Origin: CAIPVR01 sp049316905
Lineage (GTDB): Bacteria > Actinomycetota > Acidimicrobiia > Acidimicrobiales > Microtrichaceae
Direction of reading: 5' to 3'
Assembly (NCBI GenBank): GCA_049316905.1
Contig: JBMOJH010000011.1
Location: 1-56,768, forward strand
DNA length: 56,768 nucleotides
Positions 43,772 through 51,027 of the stretch are shown one piece after another. A program made the position numbers and the translations under genes. Under the pieces are notes generated by a model. That model did not search any database, was not told where the DNA came from, and saw only the letters and a program-made list of their open reading frames with translations. Within the stretch, counting starts at the first letter, position 1. The number at the start of each line of letters is the position of its first letter.

Positions 43772-44980
43772 ATGCCCGAGGCAGTGATCGTCGACATCGT
43801 CCGCACCGCCGGAGGTCGCCGCAACGGCGCCCTCTCCGGCTGGCACCCGGTGGACCTGGCCGCCGAGACCCTGAAGGCGCTCGCCGAGCGCAACAGCCTG
43901 GATCCCGCCCTGGTGGACGACGTGATCATGGGTTGCGTCATGCAGGCCGGCGCCCAGGCCCTGAACGTGGGCCGCAACGCCGTGCTCGCCGCCGGGTGGC
44001 CCGAGTCGGTGCCCTCCACCACGGTCGACCGCCAGTGCGGCTCCTCCCAGCAGTCCGCCCACTTCGCGGCGCAGGGCGTGATCGCCGGCGCCTACGACGT
44101 GGTCGTGGCCGCCGGTGTGGAGGTCATGAGCCTCGTGCCGATGGGTGCCTCCATCGGCAGCAACGTCGGCTTCCCGTTCGGTGCCGCCTACGACCGCTAC
44201 GCGGACGTGGAGCTGATCGCCGGCCACAAGGGGCTCGTCGGCCAGGGCATCTCCGCCGAGATCATCGCCAACGAGTGGGGCCTCTCCCGTGACGACCTCG
44301 ACGCCTTCGGTGCGCAGTCCCAGCAGCGGGCCGCCGCCGCCACCGAGCAGGGCCGCTTCGAGAACGAGATCATCCCCGTCGTCTCCAAGATCCGCGACAA
44401 GGAGACCGGCGAGGTGAAGGTCCTCGACGAGCTCGTCACCCGCGACGAGGGCATCCGCCCGGACACCACCGTCGACAGCCTCGGCAAGCTCAAGCCGGCC
44501 TTCCTGCCCGACGGCAAGGTCACCGCGGGCAACAGCTCGCAGATCTCCGACGGCGCCTCGGCCGCGCTCATCATGAGCGCCGAGAAGGCCGCCGAGCTCG
44601 GCCTCACGCCTCGGGCCCGTTTCCACACCTTCGCCCTCGCCGGGGTGGACCCGGTCCGCATGCTCACCGGCCCGATCCCGTCGACCGCCAAGGCGCTCGA
44701 GAAGAGCGGCCTGGGCATGGGCGACATCGACCACTTCGAGGTGAACGAGGCGTTCGCCTCCGTGGTCCTCGCGTGGGCCAAGGAGCACAACCCGGACATG
44801 TCGAAGGTGAACCCCAACGGCGGCGCGATCGCCCTGGGTCACCCGCTCGGCTGCTCCGGCACCAAGCTCATGGCGACGATGCTCAACGAGCTCGAGCGCA
44901 CCGGCGGCCGCTTCGGCCTCCAGACCATGTGCGAGGGCGGGGGCATGGCGAACGCCACGATCATCGAGCGTCTCGGCTGA
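43772..44980 (+). CDS. Acetyl-CoA acetyltransferase (thiolase)
   Basis: A 402-residue thiolase. The active-site Cys89 lies in DRQCGSSQQS. NEAFA and GGAIALGHPLGCSG carry the Asn and His, and the second Cys is in CEGGGMANA. Degradative (FadA-like) and biosynthetic thiolases share this pattern, so either acetoacetyl-CoA formation or beta-oxidation is possible; the FadD neighbour favours the latter. GAGGGGG lies before the ATG. The sequence for the last 11 residues is duplicated twice more downstream, each copy ending in its own stop. Confidence 0.93.
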   Translation: MPEAVIVDIVRTAGGRRNGALSGWHPVDLAAETLKALAERNSLDPALVDDVIMGCVMQAGAQALNVGRNAVLAAGWPESVPSTTVDRQCGSSQQSAHFAAQGVIAGAYDVVVAAGVEVMSLVPMGASIGSNVGFPFGAAYDRYADVELIAGHKGLVGQGISAEIIANEWGLSRDDLDAFGAQSQQRAAAATEQGRFENEIIPVVSKIRDKETGEVKVLDELVTRDEGIRPDTTVDSLGKLKPAFLPDGKVTAGNSSQISDGASAALIMSAEKAAELGLTPRARFHTFALAGVDPVRMLTGPIPSTAKALEKSGLGMGDIDHFEVNEAFASVVLAWAKEHNPDMSKVNPNGGAIALGHPLGCSGTKLMATMLNELERTGGRFGLQTMCEGGGMANATIIERLG

Positions 44981-45132
44981 TCGTTCGCCGCCCGAGCGGA
45001 GCGAGGGCCGATGTGATGGCGAACGCCACGATCATCGAGCGTCTCGGCTGATCGTTCGCCGCCCGAGCGGAGCGAGGGCCGATGTGATGGCGAACGCCAC
45101 GATCATCGAGCGTCTCGGCTGATCGTTCGCCG
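44945..45132 (+). repeat. 71-bp tandem repeat of the thiolase 3' end
   Basis: Units at 44945-45015 and 45016-45086 plus a 46-bp partial third at 45087-45132. Each unit encodes MANATIIERLG and a stop, then about 35 non-coding bases. CGTTCGCC of one unit can pair with GGCGAACG of the next. Confidence 0.95.
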
Positions 45133-45208
45133 AGCGCCTCGGCTGATTCGATTCGACCACCGACGCCGCCCTTCGGGGCGGCGTCGGCCGTTGTGGGGGC
45201 GGGCGGCG

Positions 45209-45214
45209 TAGCGT
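45209..45214 (+). promoter_or_regulatory. -10 box TAGCGT
   Basis: TAGCGT ends 9 nt before the ATG at 45224. Confidence 0.35.
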
Positions 45215-45223
45215 GGTGGGGTC

Positions 45224-45619
45224 ATGAGCGAGCTCGAGCCGGTCGCCGGTCCCGACGAGGACACGGTCGAGGAGGAGGGCGCGCGCACCGGGTCGAGGTG
45301 GCCCCGCCGCCTCGCCTGGCTCGCCGGTCTGGCCGTGCTCGTGGTCCTGATCTCACTGGTCACGAACACGAGCCTGGCGGCCACGGCCGTCGCCGTGCTG
45401 GTGGGCCTGCTGATCCTGCGGACCGGCTGGTTCTTCCTCCAGAGCTTTGCCACGCCGCCGCCCGAGCCGCCGGAACCGGGCAAGCTCCGGAAGGTGAAGC
45501 TCACGTACCGCTGCTCCATCTGCGGGGCCGAGGTGCGCATGACCGTGGCCGGTTCCGAGGATCCGGAACCCCCGCGGCACTGCCTCGAGGACATGGACCT
45601 CGTGACGCCGATCGACTGA
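45224..45619 (+). CDS. Small membrane protein with C-terminal zinc-ribbon-like motif
   Basis: A 131-residue protein. An acidic N-terminus of about 28 residues is followed by two hydrophobic helices (about 29-47, 52-70). A soluble tail carries YRCSICGAEVRM and PPRHCLEDMD, a Cys-x2-Cys plus His-Cys arrangement able to bind zinc. Function unknown. Its position just before the DnaA-box cluster and crgA is notable, since small membrane proteins are common in the cell-division region near the origin. Confidence 0.65.
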   Translation: MSELEPVAGPDEDTVEEEGARTGSRWPRRLAWLAGLAVLVVLISLVTNTSLAATAVAVLVGLLILRTGWFFLQSFATPPPEPPEPGKLRKVKLTYRCSICGAEVRMTVAGSEDPEPPRHCLEDMDLVTPID

Positions 45620-45620
45620 T

Positions 45621-45749
45621 CCGTCCACAGCGCGCCGGACCCCTGTACCACTCCGCTCACCCGCGCCGTACGTGGCATCTGCGGTCGGTCAGGACGAGTT
45701 GTCCACAGGTGTCCACAGGCAGCGTCGGGTATCCACAGGGTGTGGACAG
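45621..45749. promoter_or_regulatory. Cluster of DnaA boxes
   Basis: TTGTCCACA at 45699, GTGTCCACA at 45709, GTATCCACA at 45729, and inverted TGTGGACAG at 45741. A weaker CCGTCCACA lies at 45621. Four lie within 51 bp. Spacings between the clear boxes are 10, 20 and 12 bp. No AT-rich unwinding region and no dnaA or dnaN are visible. Confidence 0.7.
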
Positions 45750-45769
45750 ATCTGGGAGTCGTCACCCGC

Positions 45770-45792
45770 CCGTCAGATCCGTCACCTGACGG
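45770..45792. terminator. Hairpin between DnaA boxes and crgA stop
   Basis: CCGTCAG / CTGACGG, 7-bp stem with a 9-nt loop, 23 nt downstream of the crgA stop (minus strand). Confidence 0.5.
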
Positions 45793-45814
45793 ACACCGGG
45801 CCGCTGCGATGGGC

Positions 45815-46174
45815 TCAGTGGTACTGGGTGGCCACCACGATGCCGGCGAGGATCGCCACCAGCCCGCCCACGAGGTACCAGCCGTTGCCGCCGTCACCGG
45901 CGCCCGGCAGGACCTGCATGTAGTTCAGGATGATCACGAGCAGGCCGAGGCCCCACAGGGCGAACATCAGGACCGGGACCCAACGGGGGCTCGGCCGGTG
46001 CGCCGCCCCCGTCCGCGGTGGCGTGTACCGGGTGGCCGCGGTGGCGCCCTGCTGGGCCTTGGGCGGCGTGACCCGCTTGCTCGACGTGGTCCCGCCGGAA
46101 GAGCCCGAGGAGTCGGTGGCCCCCGTGGTCCCGTCCTTCGTGCCATCGATGCGCCGCTTCGCCGCCTTCGCCAT
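45815..46174 (-). CDS. crgA: Cell division protein CrgA
   Basis: A 119-residue protein. The conserved core is RPSPRWVPVLMFALWGLGLLVIILNY, a short external loop (MQVLPGAGDGGNGWYLVGG), and a second helix LVAILAGIVVATQY. This is the two-helix CrgA fold that recruits divisome proteins in mycobacteria and Streptomyces. The N-terminal extension of about 50 residues is Thr/Ser/Gly-rich and longer than usual. The ATG at 46174 is preceded by TAGAGT 8 nt upstream. Divergent from the trpG/pabA-like gene, as in M. tuberculosis. Confidence 0.9.
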   Translation of the reverse strand: MAKAAKRRIDGTKDGTTGATDSSGSSGGTTSSKRVTPPKAQQGATAATRYTPPRTGAAHRPSPRWVPVLMFALWGLGLLVIILNYMQVLPGAGDGGNGWYLVGGLVAILAGIVVATQYH

Positions 46175-46182
46175 GAGCGGGA

Positions 46183-46188
46183 ACTCTA
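46183..46188 (-). promoter_or_regulatory. -10 box TAGAGT of crgA
   Basis: TAGAGT on the minus strand, 8 nt before the ATG at 46174. Confidence 0.45.
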
Positions 46189-46212
46189 TCCAGCAGCGGT
46201 CCGCCCGGCGCC

Positions 46213-46218
46213 TACGCT
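46213..46218 (+). promoter_or_regulatory. -10 box TACGCT of the amidotransferase gene
   Basis: TACGCT ends 8 nt before GTG 46227. Confidence 0.4.
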
Positions 46219-46226
46219 GACCCGCC

Positions 46227-46814
46227 GTGGCCCGGGTCCTCGTCATCGACAACTACGACTCCTTCGTCTACAACCTCGTCCAGTACCTGGGGGAGCTCGG
46301 GGCCGATCCGGTGGTGCACCGCCACGACGCGATCACCCTCGAGGACGTGGAGCGGATCGATCCCGACGGGATCCTGATCAGCCCGGGGCCCGGCCGGCCC
46401 GACGACGCCGGCCTGTCGAACGACCTGATCCGCACCTGGGGCTCCCGCCGCCCGGTCTTCGGCGTCTGCCTGGGGCTGCAGTGCATCGGCCAGGTCTTCG
46501 GCGGCGAGGTGGTGCGCGCGCCGCAGGTGGTGCACGGCAAGACCTCGCTCATCCACCACCGGGGCGAGGGCGTGTTCGCCGGTCTCCCGGAGCCGCTCGA
46601 AGCCACCCGCTACCACTCGCTGATCGTCGCCCGTGAGTCGGTGCCGGACGAGCTCGAGATCACCGCGTGGACCGACGACGGCCTCGTCATGGGCCTCCGC
46701 CACCGCGAGCTCATGGTGGAGGGGGTGCAGTTCCACCCGGAGTCGGTCCTCACCCACGGAGGCCACGACCTCGTGGCCAACTTCCTCCGGCGTTGCGCCC
46801 CGACCCCCGGCTGA
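46227..46814 (+). CDS. Anthranilate or aminodeoxychorismate synthase component II
   Basis: A 195-residue class I glutamine amidotransferase: VIDNYDSFVYNLVQYL at the start, SPGPGRPDDAG, nucleophile Cys81 in GVCLGLQ, and the His/Glu pair in VQFHPESVLT. It supplies ammonia from glutamine to TrpE- or PabB-type chorismate enzymes. No such partner is in the window, so trpG and pabA cannot be separated. In mycobacteria the gene in this position is annotated trpG. A GTG start, 8 nt after a TACGCT box. Confidence 0.9.
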   Translation: MARVLVIDNYDSFVYNLVQYLGELGADPVVHRHDAITLEDVERIDPDGILISPGPGRPDDAGLSNDLIRTWGSRRPVFGVCLGLQCIGQVFGGEVVRAPQVVHGKTSLIHHRGEGVFAGLPEPLEATRYHSLIVARESVPDELEITAWTDDGLVMGLRHRELMVEGVQFHPESVLTHGGHDLVANFLRRCAPTPG

Positions 46815-46818
46815 CCCG

Positions 46819-48030
46819 TCAGCGAACCGTCGTGGTGGTCGCCCCGGGCTGGCCCGGCGGCGGCACCGTGGGAGCCGCGGTGGTCGGCGGCGGCGGAGGT
46901 GCCACGCCCACCACCACCTGGATCGGGGTCCCGGGCGCCACCGGGGTCCCCGCGGGCACGCTCTGTTCCAGGACCCGTCCCGCCCGCGTGTCGTCGGGCG
47001 CCAGCTGACGGCCCCGCGCCGAGAGCGGCAGCTCGGACGGCACGACCCGCTCGGCGGTGGCCTGCAGCAGGCCCACCAGGGAGGGGGCGGTAAGGGTGGG
47101 CGCCGGGGCGCTGACGGTCACGGCGACCGGGGTTCGTGGGGGCAACGGGGTGCCGGGGGGCGGGTCCGTGGCGAGCACCACGCCGGACTCCACACCCGGC
47201 CGGTACTCGGAGGTGACCGGTCCGAGGCCGAGCCCGGCCCGCGCCAGTTGCGACAGTCCGGGACCCTGCGGTCCGCCCACGATGGGCGGCACCGTGCGGG
47301 GCGCCGGCCCTGCGGAGGTGAGCACGACCACCTCGCTCCCGGCGCCCGCCCGACCGCCAGCGGCCGGTCGGGTGCCGATCACCTCGCCGGGGCGGACCAC
47401 GTCGTCGGGCACGGGTTCGAGTCGTGGGGCCAACCCCAGGGCCTGGAGGAGTGCCGCCGCCACCGGGCCCTGCACGCCGGTCACGGCCGGGACCACGATG
47501 CCCCCGGGACCATCGCTCACCTCCAGGGTGACCTCGGTTCCGGCCTCCAGGAACGCGCCGGCGACCGGTCGCTGGCCGAAGACCACACCCGCCGGCACCA
47601 CCTCGTTCGGGCGGTAGTCGAGCGCCACGAGCAGCCCCAGGGACTCCAGCGAACGCTGCGCCTCCTCCACCGTGCGCCCGGCCACGCTCGGCACCTCCAC
47701 CCGCGGCGCGGACGGGTTCGAGACCGCCCCGTCCCGCGCCGAGGCCAGGCCGGCGGTCACCAGCAGGAAGAGGAGGACGAGGGCGACGAGCCCGACCGCG
47801 GTGGCCGTGCCGTGGGGTTCGAGGTCGACCTCCTCGGGAGCGCCGACCAGGGTGACGCGGTCCTCCGGGTCCACCTCGGACCCCGGATCCTCGATCTCCT
47901 CGACCTCCTCGGATTCCTCGAACTCCTCGGACCCGTCGGGGTCGTCGATCTCGTCGGAGCGGTCGCGCTCGTCAACGTCGGTGTCGTCGAGGTCGGTGTC
48001 ACCGACGTCCGGGGCGCGGTCGGGGCTCAC
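46819..48030 (-). CDS. Kinase-less PASTA protein with acidic cytoplasmic domain
   Basis: A 403-residue protein. The first 78 residues are strongly acidic with several Thr and Ser (DVGDTDLDDTDVDERDRSDE and onward) and are predicted cytoplasmic. One membrane helix (about 79-100) follows, then four PASTA-like repeats (VPSVAGRTVEEAQRSL..., VPAVTGVQ..., VPPIVGGPQ..., APSLVGLLQ...) and a Pro/Thr tail. PASTA domains bind muropeptides and lipid II. The acidic Thr-containing region might be phosphorylated by PknB and read by the FHA proteins; this is inference. Overlaps the preceding PASTA gene by 4 bp. Confidence 0.82.
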   Translation of the reverse strand: MSPDRAPDVGDTDLDDTDVDERDRSDEIDDPDGSEEFEESEEVEEIEDPGSEVDPEDRVTLVGAPEEVDLEPHGTATAVGLVALVLLFLLVTAGLASARDGAVSNPSAPRVEVPSVAGRTVEEAQRSLESLGLLVALDYRPNEVVPAGVVFGQRPVAGAFLEAGTEVTLEVSDGPGGIVVPAVTGVQGPVAAALLQALGLAPRLEPVPDDVVRPGEVIGTRPAAGGRAGAGSEVVVLTSAGPAPRTVPPIVGGPQGPGLSQLARAGLGLGPVTSEYRPGVESGVVLATDPPPGTPLPPRTPVAVTVSAPAPTLTAPSLVGLLQATAERVVPSELPLSARGRQLAPDDTRAGRVLEQSVPAGTPVAPGTPIQVVVGVAPPPPPTTAAPTVPPPGQPGATTTTVR

Positions 48031-49010
48031 CGTGCCACCTGCAGGGTCACCACCGAGCCGGGGCGCAACTGCGCTCCGGTCGCGGGTTCCTGCGCGTACA
48101 CCGCTCCCCGGACCAGAGGCGGGGTGGTGGGCGGGACCGAACCCGCTGCCGGGGCCGCGGACGTGGTCGGGGCCGGGGGTGGGGCCGCGTCCCCGAGCAC
48201 CACGTTCGGCACCAGGCCCAGGCCACGGAGCTGCTCGGCCGCGGCACCACCTTCGACGGCGACCAACTCGGGCACCGCGACCGGGGGCGGACCGGCCGAC
48301 ACGAGCACGCGCACCGGGGTGTCCCGAGCGACCACCGAACCGGCGGGTGGATCGGTCCGCACCACCGCGCCGACGGGCGCCGCATCGTCGATCGACACCA
48401 CCTCGGAGACGTCGAGCCCCGCCTCACCCAGGCGGAACGACGCTCCGGGGACCGCGAGGCCGGCCACGTCGGGCACCGGACGCGGCAGCGGCCCGTCGGA
48501 CACGACCAGCCGCACGCGGTCACGTCCGGTCAGCTCCACGCCCGCGCCGGGCTCCTGCTCGAGCACCAGGCCGGCGGCCGCCTGCTCGCTCGCGCGCCGC
48601 TCCACCTGGACCGTCACGCCCGCCGCCTCGAGCGGGCCCCGCACCTCGGCCTCGGGCCGGCCCACGCCGTCGGGCATCGTCACCCGGTTGGCGCCCCGGC
48701 TCACGAGCAGCTCGACGGTGGCACCCGTCCGGCGACGCGCCCCGGCGGCCGGGTCCTGGCGGATGACCGTCCCCCGCGCCGCGGTGAGGCTGAACGTGGT
48801 GCGCACCTCCGAACGGAAGCCGGCTGCCCGGAGCGCCGCCTCGGCACCCGGCCGGGGCCGCTTCACCACGTCGGGGATCGATCGCACGGCACCGCGACCG
48901 AGGAGCGCGTCCAGCGGGTTGAGCGTGTCGGAGAACCCGAGGAAGACGGTCACGACGACGAGCGCCGCGAGGGCCACCGCCAGCGGCGCCGCCCCCCTGA
49001 CTCCTCGCAC
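48027..49010 (-). CDS. Kinase-less PASTA protein
   Basis: A 327-residue protein with a short cytoplasmic start, one hydrophobic helix (about 9-27) and about four PASTA-like repeats. These begin at IPDVVKRPRPGAEAAL, MPDGVGRPEAEVRGPL, VPDVAGLAVPGASFRL and VPELVAVEGGAAAEQL. The last has an Ala/Pro/Thr insertion. No kinase or transpeptidase domain is present. The GTG is 1 bp after the pknB stop, and its end overlaps the next PASTA gene, so all three are co-translated. It may act as an extra muropeptide sensor or a scaffold for PknB clustering. Confidence 0.82.
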   Translation of the reverse strand: MRGVRGAAPLAVALAALVVVTVFLGFSDTLNPLDALLGRGAVRSIPDVVKRPRPGAEAALRAAGFRSEVRTTFSLTAARGTVIRQDPAAGARRRTGATVELLVSRGANRVTMPDGVGRPEAEVRGPLEAAGVTVQVERRASEQAAAGLVLEQEPGAGVELTGRDRVRLVVSDGPLPRPVPDVAGLAVPGASFRLGEAGLDVSEVVSIDDAAPVGAVVRTDPPAGSVVARDTPVRVLVSAGPPPVAVPELVAVEGGAAAEQLRGLGLVPNVVLGDAAPPPAPTTSAAPAAGSVPPTTPPLVRGAVYAQEPATGAQLRPGSVVTLQVAR

Positions 49011-49011
49011 G

Positions 49012-50937
49012 TCAGGGGGTGGAGGTCGTGGTGGACGACGTGGCGGGCGCGGTCGTGGTGGCGGCCGCCACCCCCACCGTGATCGTCACCGTCGAACCCT
49101 TCGCCGCCGTGCTGCCCCCGCCCGGGCTCTGCGCCGTGACGCGGCCCACGTTGGCGTCGCCGGCCGGCACCGTCTTCGTGGTCACGGACACGTCGAAGCC
49201 CTTGTTGCGCAGCGTCGCCGTGGCGTTGTCCTCGGTCTGGCCGACCACGCCCGGCACCGTCACCTGCTGCGGGCCGGTGGAGACCACCACGGTGACCGTG
49301 GCGTTCTTCTTCACCGAGGTGCCCGCCGGCGGGTTGGTGGAGATCACCCGACCCGACGGGACGCTGTCACTCGCCTGCTGCTGGGGGCCGCCGATCCGGA
49401 ACCCGGCGGCCTGGAGCGCGGCGATCGCGGCCGACTGCGTCTGGCCGGTCACGTCGGGGACCAGCTCCTGGCCGGAGCCCTTGGAGACCTGCAGCAGGAT
49501 CTCGGTGTCCTTGACCACCGCCTCGCCGGCGGCCGGGTTCTGCGTGACCACGGTGCCCGGCTCCACGGTCTCGTTCTCCACGCTCTCGACCCGGAACTTG
49601 AGTCCCGCTGCCACCAGCGTGTTCTGCGCCTCGAGCTGGGCCTGGCCGACCACGTTCGGCACGCTCACCTTCTCCGGGCCGGTGGAGACGGTCAGCTTCA
49701 CCTTGGAGCCCTCGGGCGCCTTGGTCCGCGGCGCCGGGTCCTGGCTGATCACCCGGCCCGCCTCGATGGTGGGGTTCGCCTGCTCGGTGACGTCGACCTT
49801 GAAGCCCTCGTCGGTGAGGACCTTCTCGGCCTCGGGACGGGTGAGCCCGATGGTGGCCGGCACCTCCACGTCGCTCGCGTTGAGGCTGCGCGCGAACCAG
49901 AACAACAGGCCCGCGAGGATCACGAGGAGCAGCACGAGCACCCCGAGGAACACGCCGGTGCGGCTCCGCGGCTCCTCGGCGAGTTCGTCATCGGGGTCGT
50001 CGCTGTAGCCCTGGACCTGGCGCTGCACGGTGGTGGCCGCGGCCGCCGCACCCACCCCGGCGCCGACCGCCGCGGCGGCGAGCGCCTTGTGCGCGGCGGT
50101 GTCCTCGCCGGCGAGGAAGCGGCCCAGGTCGCGGCGCAGCTCCTCGGCCGACGCGTAACGGTCGTCGGGTCGCTTGGCGAGGAGCTTCATGATCACGGCC
50201 TCGAGCGCGACCGGGAGATCGGGGATGACCGTCGAGGGCGGCGCCGGCTGGTCCTGCACGTGCTTGTACGCGATGGCCAGCGGGGTCTCACCGGTGAAGG
50301 GCGGGCGGCCGGTGACCATCTCGTAGAGCACCACGCCGAGCGAGTAGAGGTCGGTGCGCGGATCGACCGGCAGGCCCTGGGCCTGCTCGGGCGAGAAGTA
50401 CGTGGCGGTACCCATCACCGAGCCGGCCTGGGTGAGGTCCTCGTCCGCGGACGACAGCGCCCGGGCGATGCCGAAGTCGGTGACCTTGGCCTGCCCGTTC
50501 GACGTCAACAGCACGTTGCCGGGCTTGATGTCGCGGTGGACCACCCCGCGGGAGTGCGCCGAGCCGAGGGCCGCGGCCACCTCGCCGGCGATCTCTGCCG
50601 CGCGCCGGGGGTGCAGCGGTCCGTCGCGGCGGATCACCTGCGACAGCGACGGGCCGTCGACGTACTCCATGACGATGAAGTAGGTCCCGTCCTGGGTGCC
50701 CCAGTCGTAGACGCCGACGATGTTGGGGTGCGACAGGTTCGCCGCGGCCTGCGCCTCTCGGCGGAACCGCTCGACGAAGCTGGGGTCGGTCGCGAACTCC
50801 GGCACCAGCTCCTTGACCGCCACCGGGCGGTCCAGGCTGCGGTCGCGCGCCAGGTAGACCTGCGCCATCCCTCCACGGGCCAGACGGCGGTGGATCTCGT
50901 AGCGGTCGCCGAGGACCCGCAGCTCGTCGTCAGCCAT
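49012..50937 (-). CDS. pknB: PASTA-domain Ser/Thr protein kinase PknB
   Basis: A 641-residue membrane kinase. The kinase domain spans about 12-275: glycine loop LARGGMAQVYLARD, Lys in PVAVKELVP, catalytic HRDIKPGN, DFGIARAL, an activation loop with TQAGSVMGTATYFSPEQAQG, and DLYSLGVVLYEM. A juxtamembrane region, one helix (about 332-355) and four PASTA repeats follow, with a Thr/Ser tail. It regulates wall synthesis and division; FtsW/RodA, PBP and FHA proteins upstream are typical substrates or readers. The ATG at 50937 has TACGCT 9 nt upstream. No pknA paralogue follows. Confidence 0.96.
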   Translation of the reverse strand: MADDELRVLGDRYEIHRRLARGGMAQVYLARDRSLDRPVAVKELVPEFATDPSFVERFRREAQAAANLSHPNIVGVYDWGTQDGTYFIVMEYVDGPSLSQVIRRDGPLHPRRAAEIAGEVAAALGSAHSRGVVHRDIKPGNVLLTSNGQAKVTDFGIARALSSADEDLTQAGSVMGTATYFSPEQAQGLPVDPRTDLYSLGVVLYEMVTGRPPFTGETPLAIAYKHVQDQPAPPSTVIPDLPVALEAVIMKLLAKRPDDRYASAEELRRDLGRFLAGEDTAAHKALAAAAVGAGVGAAAAATTVQRQVQGYSDDPDDELAEEPRSRTGVFLGVLVLLLVILAGLLFWFARSLNASDVEVPATIGLTRPEAEKVLTDEGFKVDVTEQANPTIEAGRVISQDPAPRTKAPEGSKVKLTVSTGPEKVSVPNVVGQAQLEAQNTLVAAGLKFRVESVENETVEPGTVVTQNPAAGEAVVKDTEILLQVSKGSGQELVPDVTGQTQSAAIAALQAAGFRIGGPQQQASDSVPSGRVISTNPPAGTSVKKNATVTVVVSTGPQQVTVPGVVGQTEDNATATLRNKGFDVSVTTKTVPAGDANVGRVTAQSPGGGSTAAKGSTVTITVGVAAATTTAPATSSTTTSTP

Positions 50938-50946
50938 GGCGTGCAC

Positions 50947-50952
50947 AGCGTA
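50947..50952 (-). promoter_or_regulatory. -10 box TACGCT of pknB
   Basis: TACGCT on the minus strand, 9 nt before the ATG at 50937, inside the 90-bp gap after the PBP gene. It would give pknB and the PASTA genes their own promoter. Confidence 0.4.
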
Positions 50953-51027
50953 GAGGCGCACCCACCGGTGATCGTGTCATCCGTCGCGGGCCGCGCGCCC
51001 CGCAACGGCACGGGAACACGGCCGCGG

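Noticed and set aside
44945..45132. CRISPR or attachment-site repeat
   Set aside because: Units are directly abutting copies of a coding end, so a tandem duplication explains them.
45621..45814. Chromosomal origin oriC
   Set aside because: Only about five boxes, no AT-rich stretch, and no dnaA or dnaN in the window. Reported as a DnaA-box cluster instead.
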